In this document: positions 30,438-40,946 of the stretch, piece by piece
Layout of the letters: each line of letters starts with the position of its first letter
How positions within the stretch are numbered: the stretch's first letter is position 1
NCBI GenBank assembly: GCA_022570795.1
Contig: JAKUDP010000018.1
Span: 186,001-250,000 of the forward strand
Origin: Sphaerulina vaccinii
Taxonomy: Eukaryota; Ascomycota; Dothideomycetes; Mycosphaerellales; Mycosphaerellaceae
Reading direction: 5' to 3'
DNA: 64,000 bases
Notes under the pieces: model-generated
Told to the model about the DNA's origin: nothing
The model's input: only the letters and a program-made list of their open reading frames with translations
The model's database searches: none
Translations under genes and position numbers: made by a program

Positions 30438-31001
30438 TTTTGCTGCTGTTTGGAGATTTCTTGAGCGTTGGGCGTAATCAGAACGGATACCTTTTGTTCA
30501 ATACCAGTTTACTTCGTTGGTCAATCAAACACTTCACTTCTATCAGGCTCTCACAGAAGTGCTACTAATAGAAACAGAAGAAATACGAAACAATCGCTAG
30601 GGAACAGCGGATCGAATCAAATCCCAAGTGTGAGTAATGGGTTGGCTAGCCTAAGTACCTCGCTTGACTTTAATCACACCTAGCATACGAAGAACGAGCG
30701 ATTTCTAGGACTCCCACTGCCCCATTAAGGACTATCAAAGACCGAGAACAGCAGCGAGTATGTACTCGTTGCATGGGCCTCGGTATGATGTCGAGTACTG
30801 CGACGTTCAAAGTCCACAGTGACTGTTAATCAAATGTCGTCCTTGATGGAGATCTCCTTGTATGAGCTAGACACCATACCATTGCAGCTCAAGAAATGGC
30901 GGCAGGACATGCGACAAAGTGTTCCAGAGCCAGACGAAGTGAAGCAGCTGTACAGATTTCATTCTCAGACTCACATCATCATAAGGTATCTATCTATCTA
31001 T
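30438..31001. other. Intergenic region with a coding-like fragment
   Basis: Mostly 3' region of two convergent genes. An ATG at 30834 opens about 60 codons of convincing helical protein (ELDTIPLQLKKWRQDMRQ, LYRFHSQTHIIIRYL) that runs into the TATC repeat and the stop of the regulator gene. It may be a relic of another gene; no full gene is visible. Confidence 0.35.
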
Positions 31002-31002
31002 C
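30987..31002. repeat. TATC microsatellite, four units
   Basis: Four TATC units directly abut the stop codon of the minus-strand Zn2Cys6 gene (stop at 31002–31004). Confidence 0.8.
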
Positions 31003-33408
31003 TACATCATCATCCCATCCATAGGCCACAATGTCTCCCAATCAATATACAAATTATCCGAGAGCAAAGGATCAGCTGTCCAGCTCCCATTACTGCCATC
31101 AGGATACGAACTCGAAAGAGCATCGAATCCACCCGTATCGAAATCGAAGCCCATCATGCTCTCTAGTCCAGCGCTAGTGTTGTTACCTCCATTCGACGCG
31201 CTCAAGATGTCTACACTACCGCCATTGCTTGGATCAGAATTTGTCGGCGTCACGCCAAAAATTCCTTGCTGCTGTGTTTCTGCGTTCGCTGCGCTTCCGT
31301 CGTGGAAGTCGGCAGTGAAGATTTGACTGACGTATTGATTACTTCTCTTCCTCCTTTCTCTTCCTAATTGTTCACGTCGAGCCATGATTGCATCAGACAA
31401 GGTGGAGAGGATTTCATAATAATGTCTTGCCTGCGGACTAACAGTCCCTAACCTTTCTAGGACAGCAATAGCATTACTGAAAGCCGTATCGACATCCGGT
31501 ACTGGTTCGTGTTGAGCGAACATGCTGAAGCCTAGTAAAAGACCAGCAGCGAACATCCAAGCTTTCAGTAGACACATGTTGTTTGAGAGAATTGTGCTGG
31601 AGATGGACATGTATCCTGTCTTGGCCATGAAAATCGCGCTGTCGAGACATGCTTGCGCTAGATCCGATACAGCCGAGGAGGATTCGACTTTCTCGATAGT
31701 GTTGCTAGGCCGTCGACGGCGGGAGCGGATTTGTGAGATGAGGTGGGAGATCAAGAAGGGTCGTGTTACGAGGATGATGGTGAAGTAGTATGAACAAGCG
31801 ACATGTGTGGCTCCGATGAAGAGTTCTCGATCAGCGGGTCCAAGAGATGTGATGTCCTTTAGACTGGCGAAGTGGCGAAGGTCCGGTGGCACGTTATCGT
31901 TCCATTTCCTTAGTCGTTGGAGGAATGCATCTGCGGTTTTGGAGTCCATGCTTTGGCCACTGCCGAGTTGTTCTTCTAGTTCGATGATATGGGAGCAGAT
32001 TCCGAAGACTGCTCGGGAAGCTAGCCAGCGTGGTTTGTCCAAGTGTCCGATTTCTCCATCGCCATCATAGGCGGAGTCGTCTTCGGGGCGCATCGAGGGA
32101 AGACCTCCTGGGCGGCCAAGGATTGAGGAGACGATTGTGTCGAGGACTAGTAAGCTCTTCCAGGTTCGCCATCTGGTCAGGCATTCGGAGGTAGATAGAC
32201 CTTTGTATTGGTCTTTTCTGTGCAAGCCCAAAGCACAGGCGGCTTTTGCTGCGATGCCCAGGTACATGAAGGCTGCGTTGCGATGGCAAGCGCCGAGCAT
32301 GTAGAAGGCCATGAGGAGAAATACTCTCACCATGTCCAGGCTAGGGTCGCAGAGAAAGCCTTCGAAAGCATACTTCTGGGCACAGCTGAAGGATCTGGCG
32401 GCGTTGTGCATGTCGAACGGGTTCTGACCTCGACATTGATGTCCGATGGCAAGCATCATGTTCAAGGCAGCCTGCTCGGCTCGCGCTCTCTTGTCTACTT
32501 CTTCGATGAAGTTACTCGGACTGAGAGCATTGTGGCGATCTAAGAAGCCGTGTATCTCGGCAACAGTAAAGAGATCCAAGATGCCGCTTGACGTCTCGCG
32601 ATAGAGTTGGACAAGAGCATACTTGTCTGCTCGTGAAAGATCAGTCATGACCGGACTTTCGTCTCGTGGGATCTCCATCTCTAGCATGTTGTCCTTGAAG
32701 GGATTCTCGGTGAAGGCGGAAGGTCCCATGTACTTCTTGAGTATCCTTCGGAGGAAGTGCAGAAATGATAATGATGCATTCTCGCCAACGTATACTGTTC
32801 GATGTAAGCAAGGACCTAACGTCGGACGTTAAGACCCATGTAAGACCTACGCTTCTCGCCCTTAGAACTCAGCAGCATACGACTCTGTGTCATCCTCGAA
32901 TTGCCAGGCTCAGGAGTGTTGCTCGGCGATGTGTGAGTCCCAGTGCCAGTCCCGGTTACTGCACGTGAACCCACACCACTAGCCGGCGGCTGCATATTGG
33001 CAACTGGTGCCACCGCACTGTTCGTCCTCTCATGCTGATGGTGAACATGATGCGTGCTGTCGTCTAGTCGAGGATCGTACTGAGGTGTGCCTTCTACACT
33101 AGGTGTCGGGAAAGGTGAGGTCTTTTGCCGTTTTCGAGATGATTCCAGATATATGCATTGGTCGATACGATCGCGCTTAAGGCATGGCCCACAAGGGACT
33201 GTCGCATCGCATCTAATCTTGGAGGCTTTGCATGGCACACAAGCACGTGCCGAGCGTTGGCTATGGGGTTATGGTTAGACGTAGTTGGCATTGGCCTAGG
33301 TAGGCAGTCGTAGAACATACCGGTCTTGTGGTTTCACCTGCTCAACTATTAGCTAATGCTGGACTAGGATCGGGTTGAGCGTATTCCACAGACCTTCGGA
33401 CGTGGCAT
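31002..33408 (-). CDS. Zn2Cys6 transcription factor (Fungal_trans type), four exons
   Basis: Minus-strand exons: 33408–33394 (MPRPK), 33337–33321, 33260–32851 and 32794–31002. Phases match and give 744 residues. The zinc cluster is RACVPCKASKIRC followed by CGPCLKRDRIDQC, preceded by the usual QRSAR. After a Ser/Thr/His-rich linker, exon 4 begins YVGENASLSFLHFLRR, the typical entry to the fungal regulator domain. That domain is marked by LMAFYMLGACHRNAAFMYLG, ALGLHRKDQYKGL and the SILGRPGG motif. The C-terminal Ser/Asn/Gly-rich part resembles an activation region. It is divergent from the aldehyde dehydrogenase and next to the salicylate-type monooxygenase, so it is the likely cluster regulator. 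Confidence 0.85.
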
Positions 33409-34232
33409 GGCTATGGCTCGTGACTGATTGCCTGATGCTGTGGTCTATCGGATGCTTGCTGTCAATCGGACAAGACGTCGGCTACGGGCACAGGAAACGC
33501 ATCGAAGTGCTGACTGCAAACAAGAATATGGGGCCGCTCCACTTCAGAAGATGGCTCATCTGGTATGTGCTCTGCTTATGTCGCTGTTTCGACCCATACG
33601 ACTCGACTTGATGTTCAATGCCTTGGCTTGGTAGTCGATAGGCAGTGTGATCGTTTTCGTAACACTGATAACACTGGCTGGGGATGACGAGTCCCGGACC
33701 GTGCACGAGACTCTCAATGCCAGAGATGGTTGCCACAATGCAGCCTTTCTCACGTGAGATATGGCCTCTCTGGTGGTAACAGCCAACTCTGATCGGTGAA
33801 GGATCATTCAATACAGACTTCGCAGAGAACTGTGACCACCGATGACAGCGATGGTATTATTATGTCGATGGTATCGAGAGAATGTTGTTGTCAGTGACCA
33901 GAAAGAGAACTTCTGTCACCCGCTGTTCAGACCCGCCTTTTTCTTGCTGACTCCGCACAACCGAAACTCCAGGAACACTACTCGTCCAGAACATCACTCG
34001 TCCCTCTCACGTGCTTATCGACGCCCCGCCTACACAGCTGCAAGTAGCTTACCAGATTGGCGAACGAAGACCTTCTTTGGGACTCGGAAGAGCTCTACGG
34101 GAGAGATGGTATGCAGTAGATCGCCTCAAACGACGCCTCGGCGTGCGACTTCATAAGAACAGTGTAGGGCTATCATTCTCGCAGACTGTTTCTCGTCACT
34201 TCTTCCATCTCCCAGAGTACTGATCGAACAAC
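33409..34232. promoter_or_regulatory. Divergent promoter of cluster regulator and aldehyde dehydrogenase
   Basis: An 824-base interval between two oppositely transcribed genes. Short frames inside have no domain. No copy of the GACGGA box was noticed here. Confidence 0.35.
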
Positions 34233-35876
34233 ATGGCTACTAACGGACCAACTGGTGCAGCTTCAACGATACCAGGCCAAGACTGGACAGTCCCCCTCTG
34301 GGTACGAAATCAATGTGCATAAGTCAATCACTTGAGACAACTGCTGACTTACACACTTTTGTTTGTAGGTAGACGGAAAAGAGGTGCAGACCAAGAACAA
34401 CTTCGATCTCGTATCACCAGGCACTGGAAACACTTTGTACAAGGCATCTTCCGCTTCGGTAGACGACTGCAATGCTGCTGTTGCCGCTGCCGAGAAGGCT
34501 TTCCCAGCTTGGAGCAAGACGAAGCCTGGTTTTCGTCGAGATCTGTTTCTGAAGGCTGCAGATGAGCTCGTGAGAAGGAAAGACGAGCTGTGGCAGTTTG
34601 CCAATCAGGAAGTTGCCTCGACTGATATGTACTTTGCTTTCGACTTCAACGATGTTGAGCATAGGTCATGACGAGACGTCTATGGCCTTTGAACTAACAA
34701 CATCGCAGCTCTCGAGTCACTGAAGAGCTGTGCCGGACTCATCGCAGCAGCATCTGGTCAAGGTTTCATCCCAGACATCCTTGACGAGAACAGAAGCGCC
34801 ATGGTCGTCAAAGAGCCATATGGCGTTGTCGTAGCCATCGCCCCATGGAACTGCCCTTGCATTCTCGGCCTGCGATCTTTCCTTGGTCCACTTGCCAGTA
34901 AGTCTCGAACCCCACGACGAGGGTGAAGCTGACTAACACCCTCGCAGTGGGCAACACAGTCGTCGTCAAAGCCTCCGAGCGAGGACCAGGTAGCATGTGG
35001 GCTCTAATCGACATCTTCCACAAAGTTGGTCTGCCAGCTGGCTGTCTCAACACCATCACACATCGTCCTCAAGATGGTCCCGAGATCATCAGCACTCTTG
35101 TTGCTCACCCCACAGTTCGCAAGATCAACTTCACCGGAAGCACAGCCGTAGGCTCGATAGTCGCCAGTCTCGCCGGAAAGCATCTCAAGCCAACATTGAT
35201 GGAACTTGGTGGCAAAGCCCCTGCAATCGTCTGCGAGGACGCCAATTTGCAAACTGCAGCTATTCAATGTGCTGTTGGAGCTTTCCTCTACTCTGGTCAG
35301 ATCTGCATGGCCACTGAGAGAATCTTGGTCAATGCTAAAGTAGCAGACCAATTCCGTCAAGTCCTAAGCGCAACAATCGACCAAATCTTTCCAGATCAGA
35401 ATGGTCTCGTCCTAGTCGACAAAGCTCCGGTCAGCCGTAATGCAACTCTCCTCCAAGATGCCATTGGAAAGGGTGCCAAAGCTCTCTACGGCGATGTAAA
35501 TGCCAAACAATCTCTCGCAACTGCCATGCGTCCTGTCATTCTCGAAGACGTTAAGAAGGACGCAGATCTGTATTACCAAGAATCCTTCGGTCCAACTGTG
35601 GCTCTCTTCATTGTCCAGAGTGACGAGGAAGCTATACAAATTGCAAATGACACGGAATACGGTCTGGCTTCTGCCGTCTTCACAGAGAATCTGCAGAGAG
35701 GTTTCCGCATTGCACGACAGATCGAGACAGGAGCTGTGCATATCAACAGTATGAGTGTACATGACGAGACTAGCTTGCCACATGGTGGCGCGAAGAAATC
35801 GGGATTCGGGCGCTTCAATGGAGAGGAGGGACTGAAGGAGTGGGTCAGACTGAAGACGATTACATGGGCTAATTGA
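34233..35876 (+). CDS. Aldehyde dehydrogenase with an unresolved or frameshifted exon junction
   Basis: Exons 34233–34301, 34369–34664, about 34709–34897 and 34948–35876. Family signs: APWNCP, FTGSTAVGSIVASLAGK, catalytic Glu in LMELGGKAPAIV, catalytic Cys in YSGQICMATERILV and ESFGPTVALF. It may be a salicylaldehyde dehydrogenase feeding the neighbouring salicylate route; that is inferred from context. The junction of exons 2 and 3 does not keep frame. The clear donor at 34665 and acceptor at 34708 (branch point AACTAAC) leave one extra base near 34710 before the conserved LESLKSCAGL. A weak GTTGAG donor at 34653 with a GAG acceptor at 34716 would keep frame. The gene may be intact with unusual splicing, or broken. 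Confidence 0.75.
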
Positions 35877-36214
35877 GAATGTGTCTATGCTGAACGAGGT
35901 GAGAAGTGTAATTACAGCAGGTCGAGGGTCAAGGGAATGGAATGATATGACGATTTGGCTCCCAATGTAATACACATAGGGGAAAATGCTGTGTGACACT
36001 CTTCAGGAATACATGCTTGTGAAAGTGGGCTTCATATTGGAATGTGGCACTCTTGGAATTACTCGTTATGGCCTGCGACAATTTGCAGCATTCCGGATAT
36101 GGTCAATGTCACGTCTTGACCTGGAACGGACTATGGGCATGCCGAGTGGTAGGCTGTATGGGGAGGCTGCGTACCCGATTTATTAAGTACAGCTTATGGT
36201 ACAAACAATGATCT

Positions 36215-36929
36215 ATGAGCATCAAGTTACACTTTAGCTCGCAGTGCTCAACATTGCCACAATTCGACAATATGTTCTCCTTCAAAGCGCCTGAGACTGG
36301 TCTCGTAGTCTCCTTAGTTTCGCTGTCACACAGCCTACCATCCCTCCAAGCACGCTTCTCAGACTGGCCCTGTGATCCATCAGCCATACAAACAACCTCC
36401 TGCGTCACCTCAAACGAATACACCACTCCCTCCTACATAGACTCCACATCACCTACCATCCCAGGCTGTGACTCCTGCGTCGATGCCTGCTGGTACGACC
36501 CCAACCATGTCAAAGCCTGCCACCGATTGACCTATCTCGGAGCAAACTCAACCAGCATCGCCATGGTCTCCGGACACTACCGAGTCGCCGGCAACGACAG
36601 ATACTATAACGTCGATACACGAGAGCAAGGAGTCTGGAGAACGAGAGAGGAGGCCATAAGAGGTGGATATGACAGGCAGAATTGGACAAGGGTTTCGTAC
36701 GAGGAAGGGCCGAACCTGAAATTTGAGAATTTTCTGGAGTTATAACACGACTCTTGAGCTGAAGTGCGAGTGGATAGATTGGGAATGTCCTTTTGAGAAG
36801 AGGTCGCCGATAACGGGGATTCAGCCTTTTGGTACGCTTGCTGGGTCCGACGTTGGGCTTTTGGAGAATAGCGGTAGTCTTATGGTGAATCCTTATGGGC
36901 CTTATGGAGAGTTCTGGGAGGTTGCATGA
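36215..36929 (+). pseudogene. Cysteine-rich, possibly secreted protein with one-base frameshift
   Basis: The ATG at 36215 opens a frame that stops at 36743–36745. From 36735 the adjacent frame continues with WSYNTTLELKCEWIDWECPF to a stop at 36927–36929. Removing one C at 36734 would join them at ENF-WSYN. Cysteines are paired in style (PGCDSCVDACWYD, KCEW, ECPF) and there are three N-glycosylation sites (NST, NWT, NTT), suggesting a secretory protein. A hydrophobic start (LVVSLVSLSHSLPSLQA) after a second ATG at 36272 could be a signal peptide. No family was recognised. It may be a pseudogene or contain a sequencing error. Confidence 0.5.
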
Positions 36930-36951
36930 GTGTCCTTTACCCTTCGATGAA

Positions 36952-39033
36952 TCATTCCTCACTCTGTGCGGCTGATGCTGTCTCTCCATCGCCATCGCCA
37001 TGAGTCTCAATCGCTTCATCGGTCGTCGCAGCATCATCGGTTGCCAGACGCATATCGTCTGCATTACCACTTCCCTCGGCTGCTTCTTGGACTTCTGCCG
37101 CGTTGGTTGCCCTCTGGCGTTCGACGTCTAGGTCGATTGTTTCTCCATTCATAAGCGAGCCATCGATTCCGAGTACGCCGTCACGGCGCAGTCCTGCAAT
37201 ATGTTCCTGTACAAATTCCCGAAAAGCTTCCAATTCTCGCAACTGATATTCGTCATCAAGATAGTAAGGGTACTCGAAAGCTGCTAGATCCTCTTGGCCC
37301 TCATATCGAAGCCAGTCATACTCCAGGGTATCGATACACATGCCTTCGTTCCTGAGCTGGCGCAGCGTTACCTCAGCTATGGTATGCCGCTTCTTGCGAA
37401 ACACTGTCTCCTCTGCCGGAACGAAGTATCTCGGTAGCGGGTCACCATACTGCCTCAGTCCAAGAGCCACGACTTCTAGTCGACCTTTGAACTCTTCGCG
37501 GTCAATGTCGAATATGCGCCCCGCGGCAAGTTTCATGAGTGGTAGGGCGGTTGCCAACGCAACTGGATCCAAGTTGTCCTCGTCAGGGTGGTGGTGATTG
37601 TCCTGATATGTTTGATTTCTGCGAAAGACAGGCCAGTCGATGACGTTCAATGTCTGGAGGTCTGGCGTGTGCTTGAAGATAGTTCGGAACCGATTTAAGC
37701 TGGTATCAGAGCTGTCGCGCTCCGAAGCACATTCCTCGACATGAAACGGTGTCATCCTTACAGCAAATTCGGTCAGTGATTCACAACCATCAAGCATCTC
37801 GTCAAGCGCAGATGCGTCCCAGGACTCCTGATCGATTGTCACAGTTCGTAGTGTCTTCCTGTGCCTGTTGATTGCCTTCGGCATTGGGCGCTCCGGCATA
37901 CGATGCAGACGAAGGACCAGGTTTCGCAAGCTTCCAGGCAAAAGTTGCATTAGCAGCATGTTGACATTTGCGACAGTCTTGTCATCTGGATCATGGAAGC
38001 CAGCATTGGCATCCGCGATTATCTCCAAACTCTTTAGCGGTACTGGACCACGTAGGCAGTATTCTTCCAGGAAGACCCCCACATGCGGACACTGATCAAG
38101 AGACAGTTCTTCCAAGTTGTCCAGCCTCAAGCGCTCGAAAAAGGATCTCGTGCTAGTGCTACTAGCACGAGATACATTAACGTTGGCTAACCTCAGACGT
38201 GTCAGGCCTGGGCATTGAGCCTGCTGTGGACGGAATAGGGCATTGGCTAGGGAGTCGATTGCCAGTGAGTCTGGGTCGGCGTTCAACGCATTCCTCGCGC
38301 TCTCGCCTCCCAGAAGGTAGCGAGCATCGAAGTCCAGTGCAGTGACGAGGGGAAGGCGCTGTATATGCGCGCAGCACTTGAACAGATACTCTTCTGTCAA
38401 AGGTACAACACGGACTTCTCTGACACTGCTCGGTATCTCAGCTCTGGCGAGGTCTTCCATATAATGATCTAAGGGCTGCTGGTATGGGCAATTCGAGTCG
38501 CTGCCAGTGCATTCGAAGAAGTCGATGTTCTGTAGGTGCGACTGGGTCTTCCATAGCTTGGCTGAGAAGGATATGAATCGAGGGTCGTACGATTGCCACC
38601 TTTGGAATTATCAGCAAGCTGCCCACCCAGCATGGATACGTACTTACACCAATCTATCTATTTGTGCGCCTGCCAGAGTAGTGTTCAGATAATGCTCCAG
38701 AGAGGTCCAGGAGTTCCAATCATCATACCAGTAAGGTAGCGGATTGAGATATACTTCTTTGACATATTTAATGCCAGGCTTGTACATGCTCGAAGGAAAT
38801 ATGCCTTGCCGGTCGGAAGTCTCCACGCGCAATGTATGATACAAGCGAGGCAGGGCTAATCTGTTGAAGAGCTTGCATATACGCAGGCACACTGCAAGGT
38901 CGGCAGGAGCAAGTATCTGGTCGGATTAGAGATTGCAGCGGCATGGCCATTCAGTTGAGCCTGCATAGTCGAGAATCTCATCTAGCAGTTCCGGCGGCAG
39001 CCGCTCCAATTCATTGCGTGTAGTTGTCGCCAT
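36952..39033 (-). CDS. F-box protein with leucine-rich-repeat-like body, three exons
   Basis: Minus-strand exons: 39033–38961, 38891–38648 and 38599–36952, giving 654 residues. Exon 1 plus the start of exon 2 form an F-box (LERLPPELLDEILDYA, then VCLRICKLFNRLALPRLYHT). The body has leucine-rich repeats (LTRLRLANVNV, LEELSLDQCPHVG, LRTVTIDQE, LQTLNVIDWP) and the C-terminus is acidic and disordered. Such proteins are candidate substrate receptors of SCF ubiquitin ligases. Intron 1 would be a GC–AG intron, supported by a branch point CTCTAATCC and phase; no GT donor fits. Intron 2 ends in AAG. Confidence 0.7.
38145..38173. repeat. Perfect inverted repeat, 13-base arms, 3-base loop
   Basis: The left arm ATCTCGTGCTAGT at 38145–38157 and its exact complement at 38161–38173 flank GCT. 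It lies inside the coding region of the F-box/LRR gene (SRASSTSTRS). Strong hairpin potential in DNA and mRNA. Confidence 0.85.
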
Positions 39034-39735
39034 TGAGGGACAGCCGGATGGGTACACAGGATTGCAGAGTCTTTGATGGCCTTGTATATCGACGGATTAG
39101 CGGCTGCTTAGTCTTTTAGGACCAGCAGTCTACTTCGAAGAGTAATAGCAGTGTTTGAGATGCGTAGCAAGTCCTATGTCAATCGCATATCGACCCATGG
39201 GCCGACTTCTGATGTGTACGTCAATGCTGAGCTGCAGCCGATCACATTGCAGAGTCTTGGTTTCTCGTAGCACATAGACCTTAGTGATTGTGAGAAGAGT
39301 TCACGGAAGGTGTGCCGCAGGTTGAAATTGATGCATGATGTTGGTTTAGAGATGAGGTCTCGGTGTGGAAAGAAACAGGAGGAGATCCTGGACGTCTTAC
39401 TCAGCAAACAAGCCGTGGCACATAAAAGCAGCCTTACGGTCTATCTTTCCATGCGCAGACTCGATGCATTCCGCCATCTTATTACAGACAAGTTGGTAGT
39501 ACTGTAGGTAATCACGAGTATCGCAATATAGCAAGTCGCCAAGGCAGGCGTGAAGCCTGCACATCCAAACACATTACCATACTTTTCAGTATCGATCCAA
39601 TATCAACAATTGGGGTATCCGCATTACCTTCATCATAGACATTTCTTTTCACCTTTTGTTCTTCTCATAACCTCTACTTTCCAGTACCAATTCAGATTGC
39701 CTCACGTCGAGACTGCTTTGGTTGGCTAGTCACCA
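39034..39735. other. Intergenic region
   Basis: Between the F-box/LRR gene start and the 3' end of the acetate transporter. Only short frames, no domain. Confidence 0.35.
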
Positions 39736-40946
39736 TCAGACGCTATCCTCGACAGTCTTCTTCTTCGGCCTGAAGATCGATCTTCCACTCTTCTTTCCTG
39801 TACTGATCTCGCTCAGACCAGGTACAACTTGCTGCAAGTCTCCAAGCGGGATCGGGCAGGGGAAGTCGACACTTGGGAAGATCAGGCCTGCGAACAAGTA
39901 CCAGCCGATGAGGCACGTGGTGAACAAAATGCCTCCAGCAGCCTGGATTGGTGGTTATTAGCAAGAAGACTTGGCATCGTTTGTAGTGGGGTGATTTTAC
40001 CTTTTGACAGTCATGAGCCTTGTTCATCTCGCCCTCGGCGGCATAGTAGAAAACCGCAGTGAGACAAGCTCCAGCTGGCATGATCGTCGCGAAGATGAGG
40101 ACGAAGACTATGTTGGTTCGGAAACTGCAGAGGAGGAAGAAGAACATCAGGATTGTGAAGACAGCCCAGTAGTGACCTGCGTTGTACTTAGATCAGCTTC
40201 AGTCAGTTTCTCAGAAACAATTGGGCTCACCATAGCCAGCATTGAAACCTTGAGAGGATAGTCCGGCTGCTGGATTGGCGTACTGGTCTTCGGAGAAAGA
40301 GGCATATGTGTTGAACCAGGGGATCAGAGTGGCGCCGTAGCTGGCGTAAAAGGAGCCTATACAATGTCAGTATCGAAGTCAATGAGACAGGTGCCGATAG
40401 AAACATACCGAACATCGTGAACACCAGGAAGGGGAACTGGGCAACACAGGTCAGCCGATGTTGAAAGCGCTGCAATAAATGTAATAGCACTCACTGTGTT
40501 CCCGAGCAGGAATTCGAAGATGCCACCCAGCCACATAAGAACGCCTCCGTAGAGAATTACGTTGGCACTGCAAACGGCTTGTTGGTTTTCTCGCCAGAGC
40601 GATCGTCGAGCGGTACCACTTACTTGTTCGTGGTTCGAGAGCCCTTCGCTCCTCGCCACTCCAGCAACTGCATAGTGATGGGCATCAAACTCATCTCGAA
40701 ACCAATGATCGCCAAACCTGTAGGATTGCCCAGAATCTTCTGCAATGGATGCTTGAGAGGCGGTCCAGCGATCTTTGGTTGAAGGTACAGCTTCTCGAAC
40801 AGCTCAGAAGAGATTGTCACGCTGCCAGTACCAGAGGTCTTGATCCTCGCAAGAGTGTCTTCCGCATCCTCTCCAACATAAGCCTTGCCATTGATATCAT
40901 CGTGGAAGTCCCGTGCAATGCTGTCCGCATGCTGTGAGTTCTCCAT
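39736..40946 (-). CDS. GPR1/FUN34/YaaH-family acetate transporter, six exons
   Basis: Minus-strand exons: 40946–40624, 40567–40495, 40436–40409, 40356–40231, 40176–40001 and 39942–39736. Phases agree at all five junctions and give 310 residues. Signature parts: NPTGLAIIGFEMSLMPITMQ, NVILYGGVLMWLGGIFEFLL, TFPFLVFTMFGSFYASYGAT, HYWAVFTILMFFFLL and the last helix AGGILFTTCLIGWYLFAGL. Six membrane helices match the family, which carries acetate/ammonium or succinate across the plasma membrane. The cytosolic N-terminus is about 70 residues. Two exons are very short (73 and 28 bases), usual for this gene family in fungi. Confidence 0.88.
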
